Shown here piece by piece: positions 26,715 to 35,194 of a DNA stretch of 35,194 nt. This DNA is from an uncultured archaeon (GTDB lineage Archaea; EX4484-52; LFW-46), in NCBI GenBank assembly GCA_902384675.1, contig CABMCT010000011.1, positions 1 to 35,194 on the forward strand. Direction: 5' to 3'. The stretch's first letter is position 1. Each line of letters opens with the position of its first letter. A model generated the notes under the pieces. It did no database searches and had not been told where the DNA came from. It worked only from the letters and a program-made list of their open reading frames with translations. Position numbers and translations under genes: made by a program.

Positions 26715-26782
26715 TTTGGGTTCAGAACCGTTCTGGCAACAACCCATTTATAGAACATTAACCAATTATTGGAGTGATTGAA

Positions 26783-27178
26783 ATGAACAAAAAATTTATC
26801 ATAATGCTGGGTATCGCAGCAATCGCTCTGGTGGGCGGGTTATTCGCTTCCCAGGTATCTGCATATTCGGGCTTCGAAAATATGATGAGCGGAGTGACCG
26901 GCGGTATGATGGGTGGAAGCTTTAATGCCGGCTCGATGCACAATATGATGAACAGTGCTTTCGGCGGAATGATGTATAACATGGCCGGGTTTAGTGGCAT
27001 GATGAACGGGTTAATGCATGGAAATAGTTCTGATATCGACATGAATCAAATGCACCGCGCTATGCACGGGGAGAATTCTAGAGTGGATATGAACGGCATG
27101 CATGCAAGAATGCTTGCAGGAAACCTAACGCAGGAGGATTACAACGAAATGAAAGGACACTGCCCGATGATGGGTTAA
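26783..27178 (+). CDS. Secreted Met/His-rich (possible metal-binding) small protein
   Basis: Signal peptide MNKKFIIMLGIAAIALVGGLFASQVSA; repeated MM, HNMM, MHG, MHR motifs; SD-like GGAGTGATT before ATG 26783; TATA-like TTTATAGA upstream. Confidence 0.72.
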   Translation: MNKKFIIMLGIAAIALVGGLFASQVSAYSGFENMMSGVTGGMMGGSFNAGSMHNMMNSAFGGMMYNMAGFSGMMNGLMHGNSSDIDMNQMHRAMHGENSRVDMNGMHARMLAGNLTQEDYNEMKGHCPMMG

Positions 27179-27284
27179 TGGGGGCTGGTGCCCTGGTGAT
27201 ATAAACATTCCTGAATAGGCTAAGTTCTTAATTCACGATATTTAGTGGCACCTACCTATTTCTGTTTTTAGATTAGGGGATTGA

Positions 27285-27683
27285 ATGACAAATAACTTAC
27301 TGGAAGGTATGAAAATAGGATACCGTCTGATTGAAATGCCGACAGGTACAAGCCCAAATTATGGGCTGGAAATTAATGTAGAGATACTTGATAGCAAAGC
27401 ACCATCCAAATCAGAAGACCTACTTTTAGGTATGATGGATGGAGCCAAAATGCTGGATGAAAAAGCAAATCAAGTAGCCATTGGTTACAGTATCATAAGA
27501 GCTATGCAGCAGCAATTACCCGATGCAGGTGATGGGTATTTCAAGGAACATCCAGGTAATAAAGGCTCGAAACATATCGTAGCGCAGTTTTATTTCCCGG
27601 TTCCTGAGAAGCCTATTTCAGAGGTGTTTGAAACGCTACAGAGAATTATAGACAAACACAAATACAACCTGAATTTTGAGTAA
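27285..27683 (+). CDS. Hypothetical protein (132 aa)
   Basis: Complete ORF; no family recognised. Confidence 0.55.
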   Translation: MTNNLLEGMKIGYRLIEMPTGTSPNYGLEINVEILDSKAPSKSEDLLLGMMDGAKMLDEKANQVAIGYSIIRAMQQQLPDAGDGYFKEHPGNKGSKHIVAQFYFPVPEKPISEVFETLQRIIDKHKYNLNFE

Positions 27684-27708
27684 ATATCAACAGGACTTGG
27701 GGAGGTTT

Positions 27709-27814
27709 ATAGTCAACCGCACATATTTTAATAACGTCATTATAACGCGGTTGGGTATTTAGTGAACTTGAGCATTCGTAAAAGACGTTATCAAAGGTTC
27801 TTAAGTTCACTAAA
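27709..27814 (+). repeat. Family X element, copy 3 (no Y insert)
   Basis: Stem A CAACCGC 27714-27720 / GCGGTTG 27747-27753 plus flanking pairs; stem E TTTAGTGAACTT 27758-27769 / AAGTTCACTAAA 27803-27814; loop complementarity ATAACGTC 27731-27738 / GACGTTAT 27784-27791. Confidence 0.72.
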
Positions 27815-29178
27815 TCTTGCCTTTTTCCGCTTAACCTGCAACCTCCTTACTTGTTCCATATGCAGTATTCTTTTGTTGATGAGGCGTTTAGTTCCAATAT
27901 CATGCCGCGCGTAAATGTCGTCGGAATTCTCGCTTGATATGCCTGAAAGCCCTTCCTCTGCGATTTCTTCGGCTTCTTCTATGGTGTTGGCAATGCCCAC
28001 AACTGCGATTGCTCTTGAACCCGTTGTATACAATTCGCCGCCTTCTTCATAGACTCCTGCATAATTAATATGCGCTCGCCCTGTATTTCCCACCATGATA
28101 GGTATTCCTTCTCTGCCATTTTCCGGGTATCCGCCAGGAACAACGTACTTGCAAACTGTGGCTTTTTTGGCAAATTTGATATTCTCAGAATTAAGTGTGC
28201 CTTTGGCAATGTTCATGCATACATCAAGGAAATCATTCTCAAGAAGCGGAAGAATATTCATGGCTTCCGGGTCTCCGAAACGCGCATTAAATTCAATAAC
28301 CGAGATACCATTATCGGTTGCCATAAACTGCCCGTAAAGTATGCCTTGATAGGGTGCGCCGGTTTCTTTCTTTATTGCATTTACCACGTCAGTCATTATC
28401 TTTTTTGATCACCGTAATCAGATTGTTTCATGAACGGCAAGATATCTTTCGAATCATTGTAAGAGCCCATTCCTCCTGTATTCGGACCTTTGTCGCCTTT
28501 TTTCAGCCGCTTGTGGTCCTGGACAGCCGGCGCAAACGCAAGCGATGTGCCGTCAACAAATGCCTGGACAGTGAATTCCTCGCCGATTAATTTTTCTTCG
28601 ATAACTAAATCGTCATTCTTTAAGATTTCCATTGCGTAAGTCTTTGCCCCGTCAAAATCAAAATGCTCTCCTGTTAATCTTACTCCCTTTCCTCCTGTAA
28701 GCCCTGCAGGTTTTATAACTGCGTCTTTACCAGAATCGTTTAGCTCATCGAGATACTTGCCAACATCATATAAGTTGTCCTCACCCTGCCTGAAAATGCG
28801 ATAGTCGGGACAGCCGGCGATCCCGTACTTTTTCATAAAATTGCGTGTCCACGCTTTATCGAATTCGATTTGCGCCGCAAGCTTTCTTGGGCCCACTACA
28901 GGGATACCTAAATTCCACAGAATGTCTGAAAGACCGTCAGCAAGCGGTGCTTCAGGCCCTATAATTGCAAGCTCGATTTTGTTTCTGGCGGCAAAATCGA
29001 GGACATCCGAATAATCCTCCTTGAAATTTTCCCCGACATAACATTCCTTGCATAGCTTCGCAATCCCGGGATTCCCATGATTCATCGCGGCATAAAGCTC
29101 GGGATTTTTCGCGCTCCTAGAAATAGCCTCGGCAATCGCATGTTCACGTCCTCCGCTCCCAACTAGAAGGACGTTCAT
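27791..29178 (-). pseudogene. purD: Phosphoribosylamine-glycine ligase (GARS) in two frames, split at an A6 run (+ strand T6 28401-28406)
   Basis: N-part MNVLLVGSGGREHAIAEAI...GGMGSYNDS..., C-part MTDVVNAIKKETGAPYQGILYGQFMATDNGISVIEFNARFGDPEAM...; one extra A gives CAA AAA AAG ATA ATG ACT and a continuous protein. Confidence 0.88.
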
Positions 29179-29230
29179 TCATTCTCCTCCGATTACCATC
29201 TTTCCTACAAAAAAATACACGCAACAAAGT

Positions 29231-30136
29231 TTAAATAGGAACAGATGATTGCTGTGCATTCCAGCTTATCCTTACCTCCTTTATAGCCGGCTTTCTGTGA
29301 ATTACCCTGACAAGCATCTTGTCAAAGAAGTCCTTCATCATCACGGGCCTGGGATGCCTTACCAGGTATTCCCTCGGCACCCCTATAATCTCCGGCGCAA
29401 TCTCAAGTTCCGGGTGGGCAATTTTCTGGATAACTAGCGGCGCATATTTTATGCCCATGTCAAGCAATGCATACATCCTATGGAATCCGTTGTTCAGTAT
29501 CATCCTTTTTCCTATCGAAAGCGCATTGCATCTGGGAGTGCCATAGCCTACAAGCAGCACTATCGCAGCAGCCGGCATCCCGCCCATTGACGCCTTGACA
29601 TCGTCTTCTGTCAAAGGCTTGGAATAGCCGCCAAGAAACCGGAAATCAGGATTCGAGCTGCTGTATACAAACGAGTTTGGCGCGACCGATAATTTTTTAG
29701 GCGGGGTGTTTTGTCTCAACTCAAGGCAAAAGTTAATCAGATCATCCATCTTTGGCTCTCTAGGCAATGTTTCTTTTAATTGCTGCACGTAATCCAGGTC
29801 CACAAATTTCTGAGGCGCGACCAGCTTTTCAATTTCAACGAGCTTGAATTCTGTCGGAACCGTGAAGAACGTCCGTTTGAAGAAAGCGTTCGAAGCTATT
29901 TTTTCCAGCCGGGGTTTATATGCGGCGTCGATCTCCATTCCATCTATGCTCTCGGGAGCTCCGCGCTCTGCACTTACAAGTTCCATGAAATATTTTGATG
30001 CGCCCCTCCACTCAGCAATTATAGATTCAAGGCTTTGAATGTCCTCTTCAGTACACATCGATTTAATCGTGCTGACTACTTCTGCCTGCGTAGTTGTTCC
30101 ATATGGAAACAGGCTAATTATGCTTGCAGAGTTCAT
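29231..30136 (-). CDS. ParB/sulfiredoxin-fold-like hypothetical protein (301 aa)
   Basis: ILNNGFHRMYALLDMGIKYAPLVIQ resembles the ParB-type G-x-HR motif; overall family uncertain. Confidence 0.5.
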   Translation of the reverse strand: MNSASIISLFPYGTTTQAEVVSTIKSMCTEEDIQSLESIIAEWRGASKYFMELVSAERGAPESIDGMEIDAAYKPRLEKIASNAFFKRTFFTVPTEFKLVEIEKLVAPQKFVDLDYVQQLKETLPREPKMDDLINFCLELRQNTPPKKLSVAPNSFVYSSSNPDFRFLGGYSKPLTEDDVKASMGGMPAAAIVLLVGYGTPRCNALSIGKRMILNNGFHRMYALLDMGIKYAPLVIQKIAHPELEIAPEIIGVPREYLVRHPRPVMMKDFFDKMLVRVIHRKPAIKEVRISWNAQQSSVPI

Positions 30137-30205
30137 AGTATCGACAACACATCATATATATGAAACAATATTAAGTTTTACGAACCATACGTCTTGGAGC
30201 ATCAT

Positions 30206-30844
30206 CTACTTCATTTTCCCGACAAAAAACGCATGGTCTTTTTCAAGCGGCTGCAAATCAATCTGCTCCAGGATGTTAAACATCTTTGAAAGCTTCTGGC
30301 GCTCCTCCGAGTAAATCTGCTTCGGGTTCTTGGCAACATTGATGCTTCGCGCCTTTATTGCGATCATCATCCACCCTTGAGGCTTCAGAAAGACTTTTGC
30401 ATTGCGCATGATAATTTCCGACTGGTCCGGCTGGGCAACATCGCAGTAAACCAGATCTGCTTTCTCTATAAGTGCCGCATAATTTTCAGGCAGGCGCGCA
30501 TCATCCAGAATAGGCGCGATATTTTTTCTCTGTTTTGCCAACGGAATCAAATCCCGCATCGAGCGCGAGGAGAATTCGACAGCATAAATAATGCCGTCAT
30601 GCTCCACAATATCGGAAATATGGCTGACTGTTGTCCCTGTGCTTGCGCCAAGATAAAGTATTTTCATGCCTTTTTTTATCGGAAAGTTTTTCAGGCCCTT
30701 GACAAGCGCTGCTCCCAGTTTTGAGCTTGTCGGGTCCCAGACTCGCCACTCTTCTTTTCCTTTCCTGATAATGCGCTCTCCGTATACCCTTTTGCCAGGC
30801 ACCAAGCTTTTTGTCGCATAGTCGCGACCGAATTTTTGAAGCAT
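30206..30844 (-). CDS. flpA: Fibrillarin-like rRNA/tRNA 2'-O-methyltransferase
   Basis: EWRVWDPTSSKLGAALVKGL, KILYLGASTGTTVSHISDI, YAVEFSSRSMRDL, LVYCDVAQPDQ. Confidence 0.96.
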   Translation of the reverse strand: MLQKFGRDYATKSLVPGKRVYGERIIRKGKEEWRVWDPTSSKLGAALVKGLKNFPIKKGMKILYLGASTGTTVSHISDIVEHDGIIYAVEFSSRSMRDLIPLAKQRKNIAPILDDARLPENYAALIEKADLVYCDVAQPDQSEIIMRNAKVFLKPQGWMMIAIKARSINVAKNPKQIYSEERQKLSKMFNILEQIDLQPLEKDHAFFVGKMK

Positions 30845-30880
30845 TCAAAATCACCATCATAGTAAACAGTAAATAATATG

Positions 30881-31930
30881 CTATCTTCCCTTCTTCATCT
30901 TCGCAAGTTCCGCGTCAAGCGCTTTCTTGTATTCTGCGCCAACAGGATTGCCCTTGTAAAAATCAATCTTTATTGCCATTGATAGTTTGGATGCCAGAAG
31001 CCGCGCCATTTTCCCCTTTCTCTCGAATGGCGCCTGCTGCACATAATTTGTCTGGAAAAGTATGCCGTATTTGGGCGAGCGGCCTCCTGAAACAAGATGC
31101 CTGAAAAGCGCTGTCTCTGCGCCAAGAATCTGTATAGTTGACGACGGGAATTTTGCAAGCTTTTCAAGCGAGCCTGCAATTGAAAGAAGCCTTGCCGCGA
31201 TAACGCTTCCGATGATTGCGGTTGTATTCGGCATTATCTCTTTCATCCTGGCGTCTATGTAGCCTTCGATTGATTTTCTTTCCGAATACATTGCCTGCAA
31301 TGACTTTGCAAGCCTCTGCATTTCCTCAAGGTCTTTTTTGTCAACGTCAGAGCCTATGGATTCGCAAACTTGGATTCCCTTGGCATCTTTCCTGTAAAGC
31401 TCCTCGGCCACATAATTGACAAACTGCTCGTTATCCTGAATTTTCTGCCCCAGCTCCGGGAAGTAAAACCCATACCATTCGCGAAGCCGTATTGAAAGCG
31501 TATTAAGAACTTTATCAAGCTCATCAACAGCATTCACGGCCTGTATGACAAGCTTGTCTGAAGAAAAAGACTCAATCATCTTTTCGGATGACCGCTGGAG
31601 CGCGATAGAGGAAACAAACTCAAGGAACTTCTCCTTTGAAGCAAACCCGGTTTTTGCGGCAATGGATTCCGTGTTGCGGCGAAGATATTCTCCGGCAGGG
31701 TTCGGGAATTCGTGCTCATAGCCTTCCTTTTTCTGCTCAAAAACAATCTTATCAGACTTAATCTGGGAAATAAGCTTTTTTTCGGAATCAGAAACTGCGA
31801 TGCTCATGCAGGAACGCAAATTCTTTGCTGCATTCCCGTGCTCAAAAAGAACGCGCGCAACCTCTTTTCCAGAAGCGTCTGCTGCAAAAACCCCGAGCGG
31901 GCAGAAAGAAACGTAAATCATGAAAATCAC
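30881..31930 (-). CDS. Hypothetical secreted protein with signal peptide (349 aa)
   Basis: N-terminal MIFMIYVSFCPLGVFA signal-like; helical remainder; no family recognised. Confidence 0.6.
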   Translation of the reverse strand: MIFMIYVSFCPLGVFAADASGKEVARVLFEHGNAAKNLRSCMSIAVSDSEKKLISQIKSDKIVFEQKKEGYEHEFPNPAGEYLRRNTESIAAKTGFASKEKFLEFVSSIALQRSSEKMIESFSSDKLVIQAVNAVDELDKVLNTLSIRLREWYGFYFPELGQKIQDNEQFVNYVAEELYRKDAKGIQVCESIGSDVDKKDLEEMQRLAKSLQAMYSERKSIEGYIDARMKEIMPNTTAIIGSVIAARLLSIAGSLEKLAKFPSSTIQILGAETALFRHLVSGGRSPKYGILFQTNYVQQAPFERKGKMARLLASKLSMAIKIDFYKGNPVGAEYKKALDAELAKMKKGR

Positions 31931-32050
31931 TGCAGTACCCCATTTTCAAGCTTTTTATTGCATAATACGCTATGCAATAAAAACAACCATGATATACATG
32001 CTTTTGATAGTTTTAAAAAGGTATTCTGCCAATATAAACAACGAGAGATT

Positions 32051-32242
32051 ATGGGAAGAATCAAGCAAAAATTCATAAAAAACAGGGCATTTGAGCTTGT
32101 TGAAAGCCACAGCGAATTCACGAACGATTTCAAAAAGAACAAGGAAGTTCTTGCGGAATTTGCAGACGTTCACAGCAAGAAAATCAAGAACAAGGTCGCA
32201 GGGTACATAACAAGGCTCAAAAAGCAGAAGAAGATGTACTGA
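32051..32242 (+). CDS. Ribosomal protein eS17 (S17e)
   Basis: MGRIKQKFIKNRAFELVESHSEFTNDFKKNKEVLAEFADVHSKKIKNKVAGYITRLKKQKKMY; internal start of a longer ORF. Confidence 0.93.
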   Translation: MGRIKQKFIKNRAFELVESHSEFTNDFKKNKEVLAEFADVHSKKIKNKVAGYITRLKKQKKMY

Positions 32243-32319
32243 TTGTGTATTCAACTACTTTTTGAGTGGGTAGAATAAGTTTAGTTGAGCAATGCCGTAT
32301 AAACACGATTTCTTGGCAA

Positions 32320-34011
32320 TTATGGGTAATCAGGCACTATCGGCTCAGGATTCTTTGGAAGAGTTGCGCCTGCCTGCAGGGTATCGCAATAATACCCCCT
32401 GCAATAATTGTCGTCCACTTTATCAAGCTCTATATAGAATTTAAACTTCGGCTTCTCCCATGAATTTGTGGTGCTGTCAAAGTATTTGTATTTCTCGTCC
32501 GTGATTTCAACAAGTATTTTGACGTTTTTCGTGAAGTACTCGCGAGTATGAATTTCGCTGCAAGTATAGTATGTATCGGTACAATAAACCGTAGTGCATG
32601 ATTCTCCGCCGTCCTTGTCTGTACTGCACGACTCTCCGCATGCATAAGAGCATGTGCCTGTCGAGCGGTCTATTTTCGAATGAGGAATATTCTGGAAGTT
32701 ATTATCTGTAAATAACCCGCCCGAAATGCTGAATTTCCATGTAAAGCCTTCATCCTTATATGCAGCGTTCAACTCAGAAGTAAGATCTGTCAAGCCTCCG
32801 CTCAAGGCATCCAAGAAAGTCTGTCTTGGATAATCCGTTGTGCCGTCCGTACATTTAAATCCCCCACCACAATTACTGGCGGAACTGGTTGAATAATCAT
32901 TAGGCATGCGCTCGTTCATTTTTTCCAGCAATCGCGATTTTACAACACTTTCAAGGGTAGCTGTATCTGTAAAGTAATCTGCAAACCCGTACATTCTCCA
33001 GTACCTGATTTCGGCATCCTCTTCCGCAATCCCCGAGCTTGAAACAAACACATCAGGCGATATCGCGGTTATCTTATCCGGAGCCCACGCAATGCCTCTT
33101 ATGAACCCCTGCTTTTGGTCAAGCGCTCCGTACAGCCCGCCTCCTGAAGGAATAAACGCTGTGCTAAATTTGCCGACATTGAAATTCAAGCCATCGTGCG
33201 TAAAAGACGCAACGGATTTCTGGTAATTATTTGCGTTAGACTCAAGCAACTTATTAGCTGATTCAACAACGTCTTTGTCGTATATAGAAACCGCAATCTC
33301 GCGCAAAACCGCTACATCCTCCGAGCTTCCTGACACCGTAAGATTGACATCTGCGCCTGAACTGCCGAGCGCGTTGCCGCCTATAATTATTTGTTTTGTG
33401 CCTGTTGCGCTCATTGTTTCGGTAACAGAACAGCTCGCTCCGCGGCACACTTTAAAAGTCACTGTCCCTTCTTTTAGCATAAACACCTGCACAAGAGCAT
33501 AGAACTTATACTTGCCGCTTTTTACTTCATCGATATTCTGCGCATATTTTTTAGAATCTATCAAGAGATATTTTGTTGTTGCAGTGCCGACTTTTTCATT
33601 ATAGCCGCCGTATGACACAAAAGGCATTCTTTTCTTTGTTTGGCTCGTATCACATCCGCGGCTTCCGTCGGCGCAGAGCGCAACTGCAATATACGGAATA
33701 TCCTGCTCTAAGTACATTTTCGGCGTCAGGGAGTCTGCCTTCAATACCGCTTCCGAACTTATTCCGCCATGTTCTCCCAGCTCTTTTGAAGTATTCATAA
33801 GGCCGAAAAAGAGGGCTGTTTTCTCAAAAGATTGCTCGATGCTTTGTGTTCCTGAGTTGGCTGACGAGATCAAATACTCATTGCTAATCTGCGCTTTATT
33901 TGCGACATCAAAAGTTGTGGCGCTGGATATTATTGCCAGCCCTGTAAGAATTATGCCGACAAACGCAAAAAGCGCTGCAAGGTCCGCGGAAGATTTTCTT
34001 TTCCTGAACAT
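32320..34011 (-). CDS. Surface/pilin-like protein with N-terminal hydrophobic anchor (564 aa)
   Basis: MFRKRKSSADLAALFAFVGIILTGLAIISSATTF; Cys-rich C-terminal region (CSYACGESCSTDKDGGESCTTVYCTDTYYTC). Confidence 0.65.
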   Translation of the reverse strand: MFRKRKSSADLAALFAFVGIILTGLAIISSATTFDVANKAQISNEYLISSANSGTQSIEQSFEKTALFFGLMNTSKELGEHGGISSEAVLKADSLTPKMYLEQDIPYIAVALCADGSRGCDTSQTKKRMPFVSYGGYNEKVGTATTKYLLIDSKKYAQNIDEVKSGKYKFYALVQVFMLKEGTVTFKVCRGASCSVTETMSATGTKQIIIGGNALGSSGADVNLTVSGSSEDVAVLREIAVSIYDKDVVESANKLLESNANNYQKSVASFTHDGLNFNVGKFSTAFIPSGGGLYGALDQKQGFIRGIAWAPDKITAISPDVFVSSSGIAEEDAEIRYWRMYGFADYFTDTATLESVVKSRLLEKMNERMPNDYSTSSASNCGGGFKCTDGTTDYPRQTFLDALSGGLTDLTSELNAAYKDEGFTWKFSISGGLFTDNNFQNIPHSKIDRSTGTCSYACGESCSTDKDGGESCTTVYCTDTYYTCSEIHTREYFTKNVKILVEITDEKYKYFDSTTNSWEKPKFKFYIELDKVDDNYCRGYYCDTLQAGATLPKNPEPIVPDYP

Positions 34012-34015
34012 AATA

Positions 34016-34600
34016 TTACCTCTCCAAAAAAACCGTTGCCAATCCGCCATCCGGAAGAGCAATGTTTGCGGTTTCAATTATATTTCCTGATTGCGGTATG
34101 TTTACCCGCGTGTATGCTGTTTTTACAGTGCACTTGCCAGACGGGCAGTCAAAGTACTTTACATAAAAGTTGTATTTAAAACGCCGGTACTCTTCACCGC
34201 AATCAAAGCCTGTTTCTGCTTCGCAGGCAAACGGCAGATTTAATGAATTTGATATTCTCTTCAAACAGGTTCCTACATTAAGCCCGGAGCCTGCTGCCGA
34301 ATCTTCTGATGCCCCGCCATAATCAACAGCAATAGTATCTGACAGCCCGGTTTTTCCTGTTGCAATCCCTATTGCAAGAACATCCTTGAACGGAACCTGT
34401 GTATTCGGCGTGCATGCCCCGCTATCCAGAATTGCAGGAAGCAATGTTGCAACATTTGCCTGGTTGTCATTATAGACGATTGAAAAGGAAACAATCATAA
34501 TTGTCAAAAACCCGAGTATCAGCACTGCAAATGCCGCAATCACAATATACGGCATAAGGAATGCCGCAACTGCTCCTCCTTTTGACTTTTTTAAAAACAT
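34016..34600 (-). CDS. Pilin/pseudopilin-like membrane-anchored protein (194 aa)
   Basis: MFLKKSKGGAVAAFLMPYIVIAAFAVLILGFLTIMIVSFSIVYNDN; Cys pairs in the ectodomain; stop lies 4 nt upstream of the next gene start. Confidence 0.65.
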   Translation of the reverse strand: MFLKKSKGGAVAAFLMPYIVIAAFAVLILGFLTIMIVSFSIVYNDNQANVATLLPAILDSGACTPNTQVPFKDVLAIGIATGKTGLSDTIAVDYGGASEDSAAGSGLNVGTCLKRISNSLNLPFACEAETGFDCGEEYRRFKYNFYVKYFDCPSGKCTVKTAYTRVNIPQSGNIIETANIALPDGGLATVFLER

Positions 34601-34614
34601 ATGTATCTTCCCCG

Positions 34615-35194
34615 CTACGCCACCGAATCGCAGGCCTCGCCGTATTTAACAGTTGCCCGGTTACATCTTTTCACGCATGCGCATTTTTCATAAGGGCATG
34701 GAATATCACAGATGCATAACGGATATCCTTCGGGGTATATTGTGTTTACTGTCCCTGAATCCGCGTCGATAACAACCAATATTCTGGCAGGATATTCCTT
34801 TCCGCTGTCAAGGATTGTGCCGTATCTCTCTATAATGTTCCGCCCCAGGGCATAATCGAATCCGTCCGGATCCTGCGCTAAAAGAGGAGCTACTAAATCC
34901 TTGCCGGAGCTATCAGTACATTCGCGCGTCACCCAGCGAATGTATTCATTATAGCTATATAGCTCTCTCTTGTTATTGTTGAAGTACCACATAAGCCCGC
35001 CTTCGGCTTGGATTTTTACAAAATAAAAGCTGCCCGGAAGCTCCAGGCACGGGATTTTGCTATTATTGTTTTTGTCAAGAACATCCCGTTTAAAAAGAAA
35101 TATTTGCGGCTTGCCGGCTGTATCTTTTTCATAAAGGCATTCCGAGCCAAGCACACGTTCTGAAAGTGCCATCTGCGCGCCTTTCATTTCCACA
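34615..35194 (-). CDS. Partial Cys-rich surface-protein-like CDS running off the window (192+ aa)
   Basis: Open to the window edge; C-terminus CICDIPCPYEKCACVKRCNRATVKYGEACDSVA; co-directional with the two pilin-like genes. Confidence 0.55.
   Translation of the reverse strand, partial: VEMKGAQMALSERVLGSECLYEKDTAGKPQIFLFKRDVLDKNNNSKIPCLELPGSFYFVKIQAEGGLMWYFNNNKRELYSYNEYIRWVTRECTDSSGKDLVAPLLAQDPDGFDYALGRNIIERYGTILDSGKEYPARILVVIDADSGTVNTIYPEGYPLCICDIPCPYEKCACVKRCNRATVKYGEACDSVA

Noticed and set aside
31712-32050. Long ORF upstream of eS17
   Set aside because: The ribosomal protein starts at 32051; the upstream part is antisense to the 30881-31930 gene.

Overview
The window is a 35.2 kb stretch of an archaeal chromosome. 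The evidence is EF-1alpha next to S10, eS17, PolD large subunit, PolB, fibrillarin, type 2 MetAP, GGGP synthase and TATA-type promoters. It looks like a small-genome (DPANN-like) lineage, but that is inference only. Coding content is mostly informational and metabolic housekeeping genes, plus orphan proteins and a pilin-like surface cluster at the right edge. No CRISPR array, rRNA or recognisable transposase was found. The most interesting material is non-coding. (1) Two tRNA genes, Thr(GGU) and Leu(CAA), are interrupted in the T-arm at position 59/60. Both insertions can be folded into the same 4-nt + 3-nt bulge geometry around the T-stem. The Leu gene also has an anticodon-loop insertion. 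(2) A three-copy intergenic RNA/repeat family (here 'X') has the pattern TATTCAACCGCACAT...GCGGTTGAATA followed by GnGAAYTYRAGCA...TTCTTRARTYC. One copy has an 8-bp loop-loop complementarity. (3) A second palindrome family (here 'Y', TTCCAAC...GTTGGAA) sits inside two X copies, inside the tRNA-Leu intron and in one more intergenic site. Three otherwise recognisable genes (DGC-domain protein, NAD-dependent epimerase, purD) each carry one interrupting lesion. Other points of note are a histone-fold protein with long N- and C-terminal extensions, a Met-rich secreted protein beside a membrane-anchored winged-helix protein, and a Cys-rich micro-ORF. All calls come from reading the sequence; no homology search or folding software was run.
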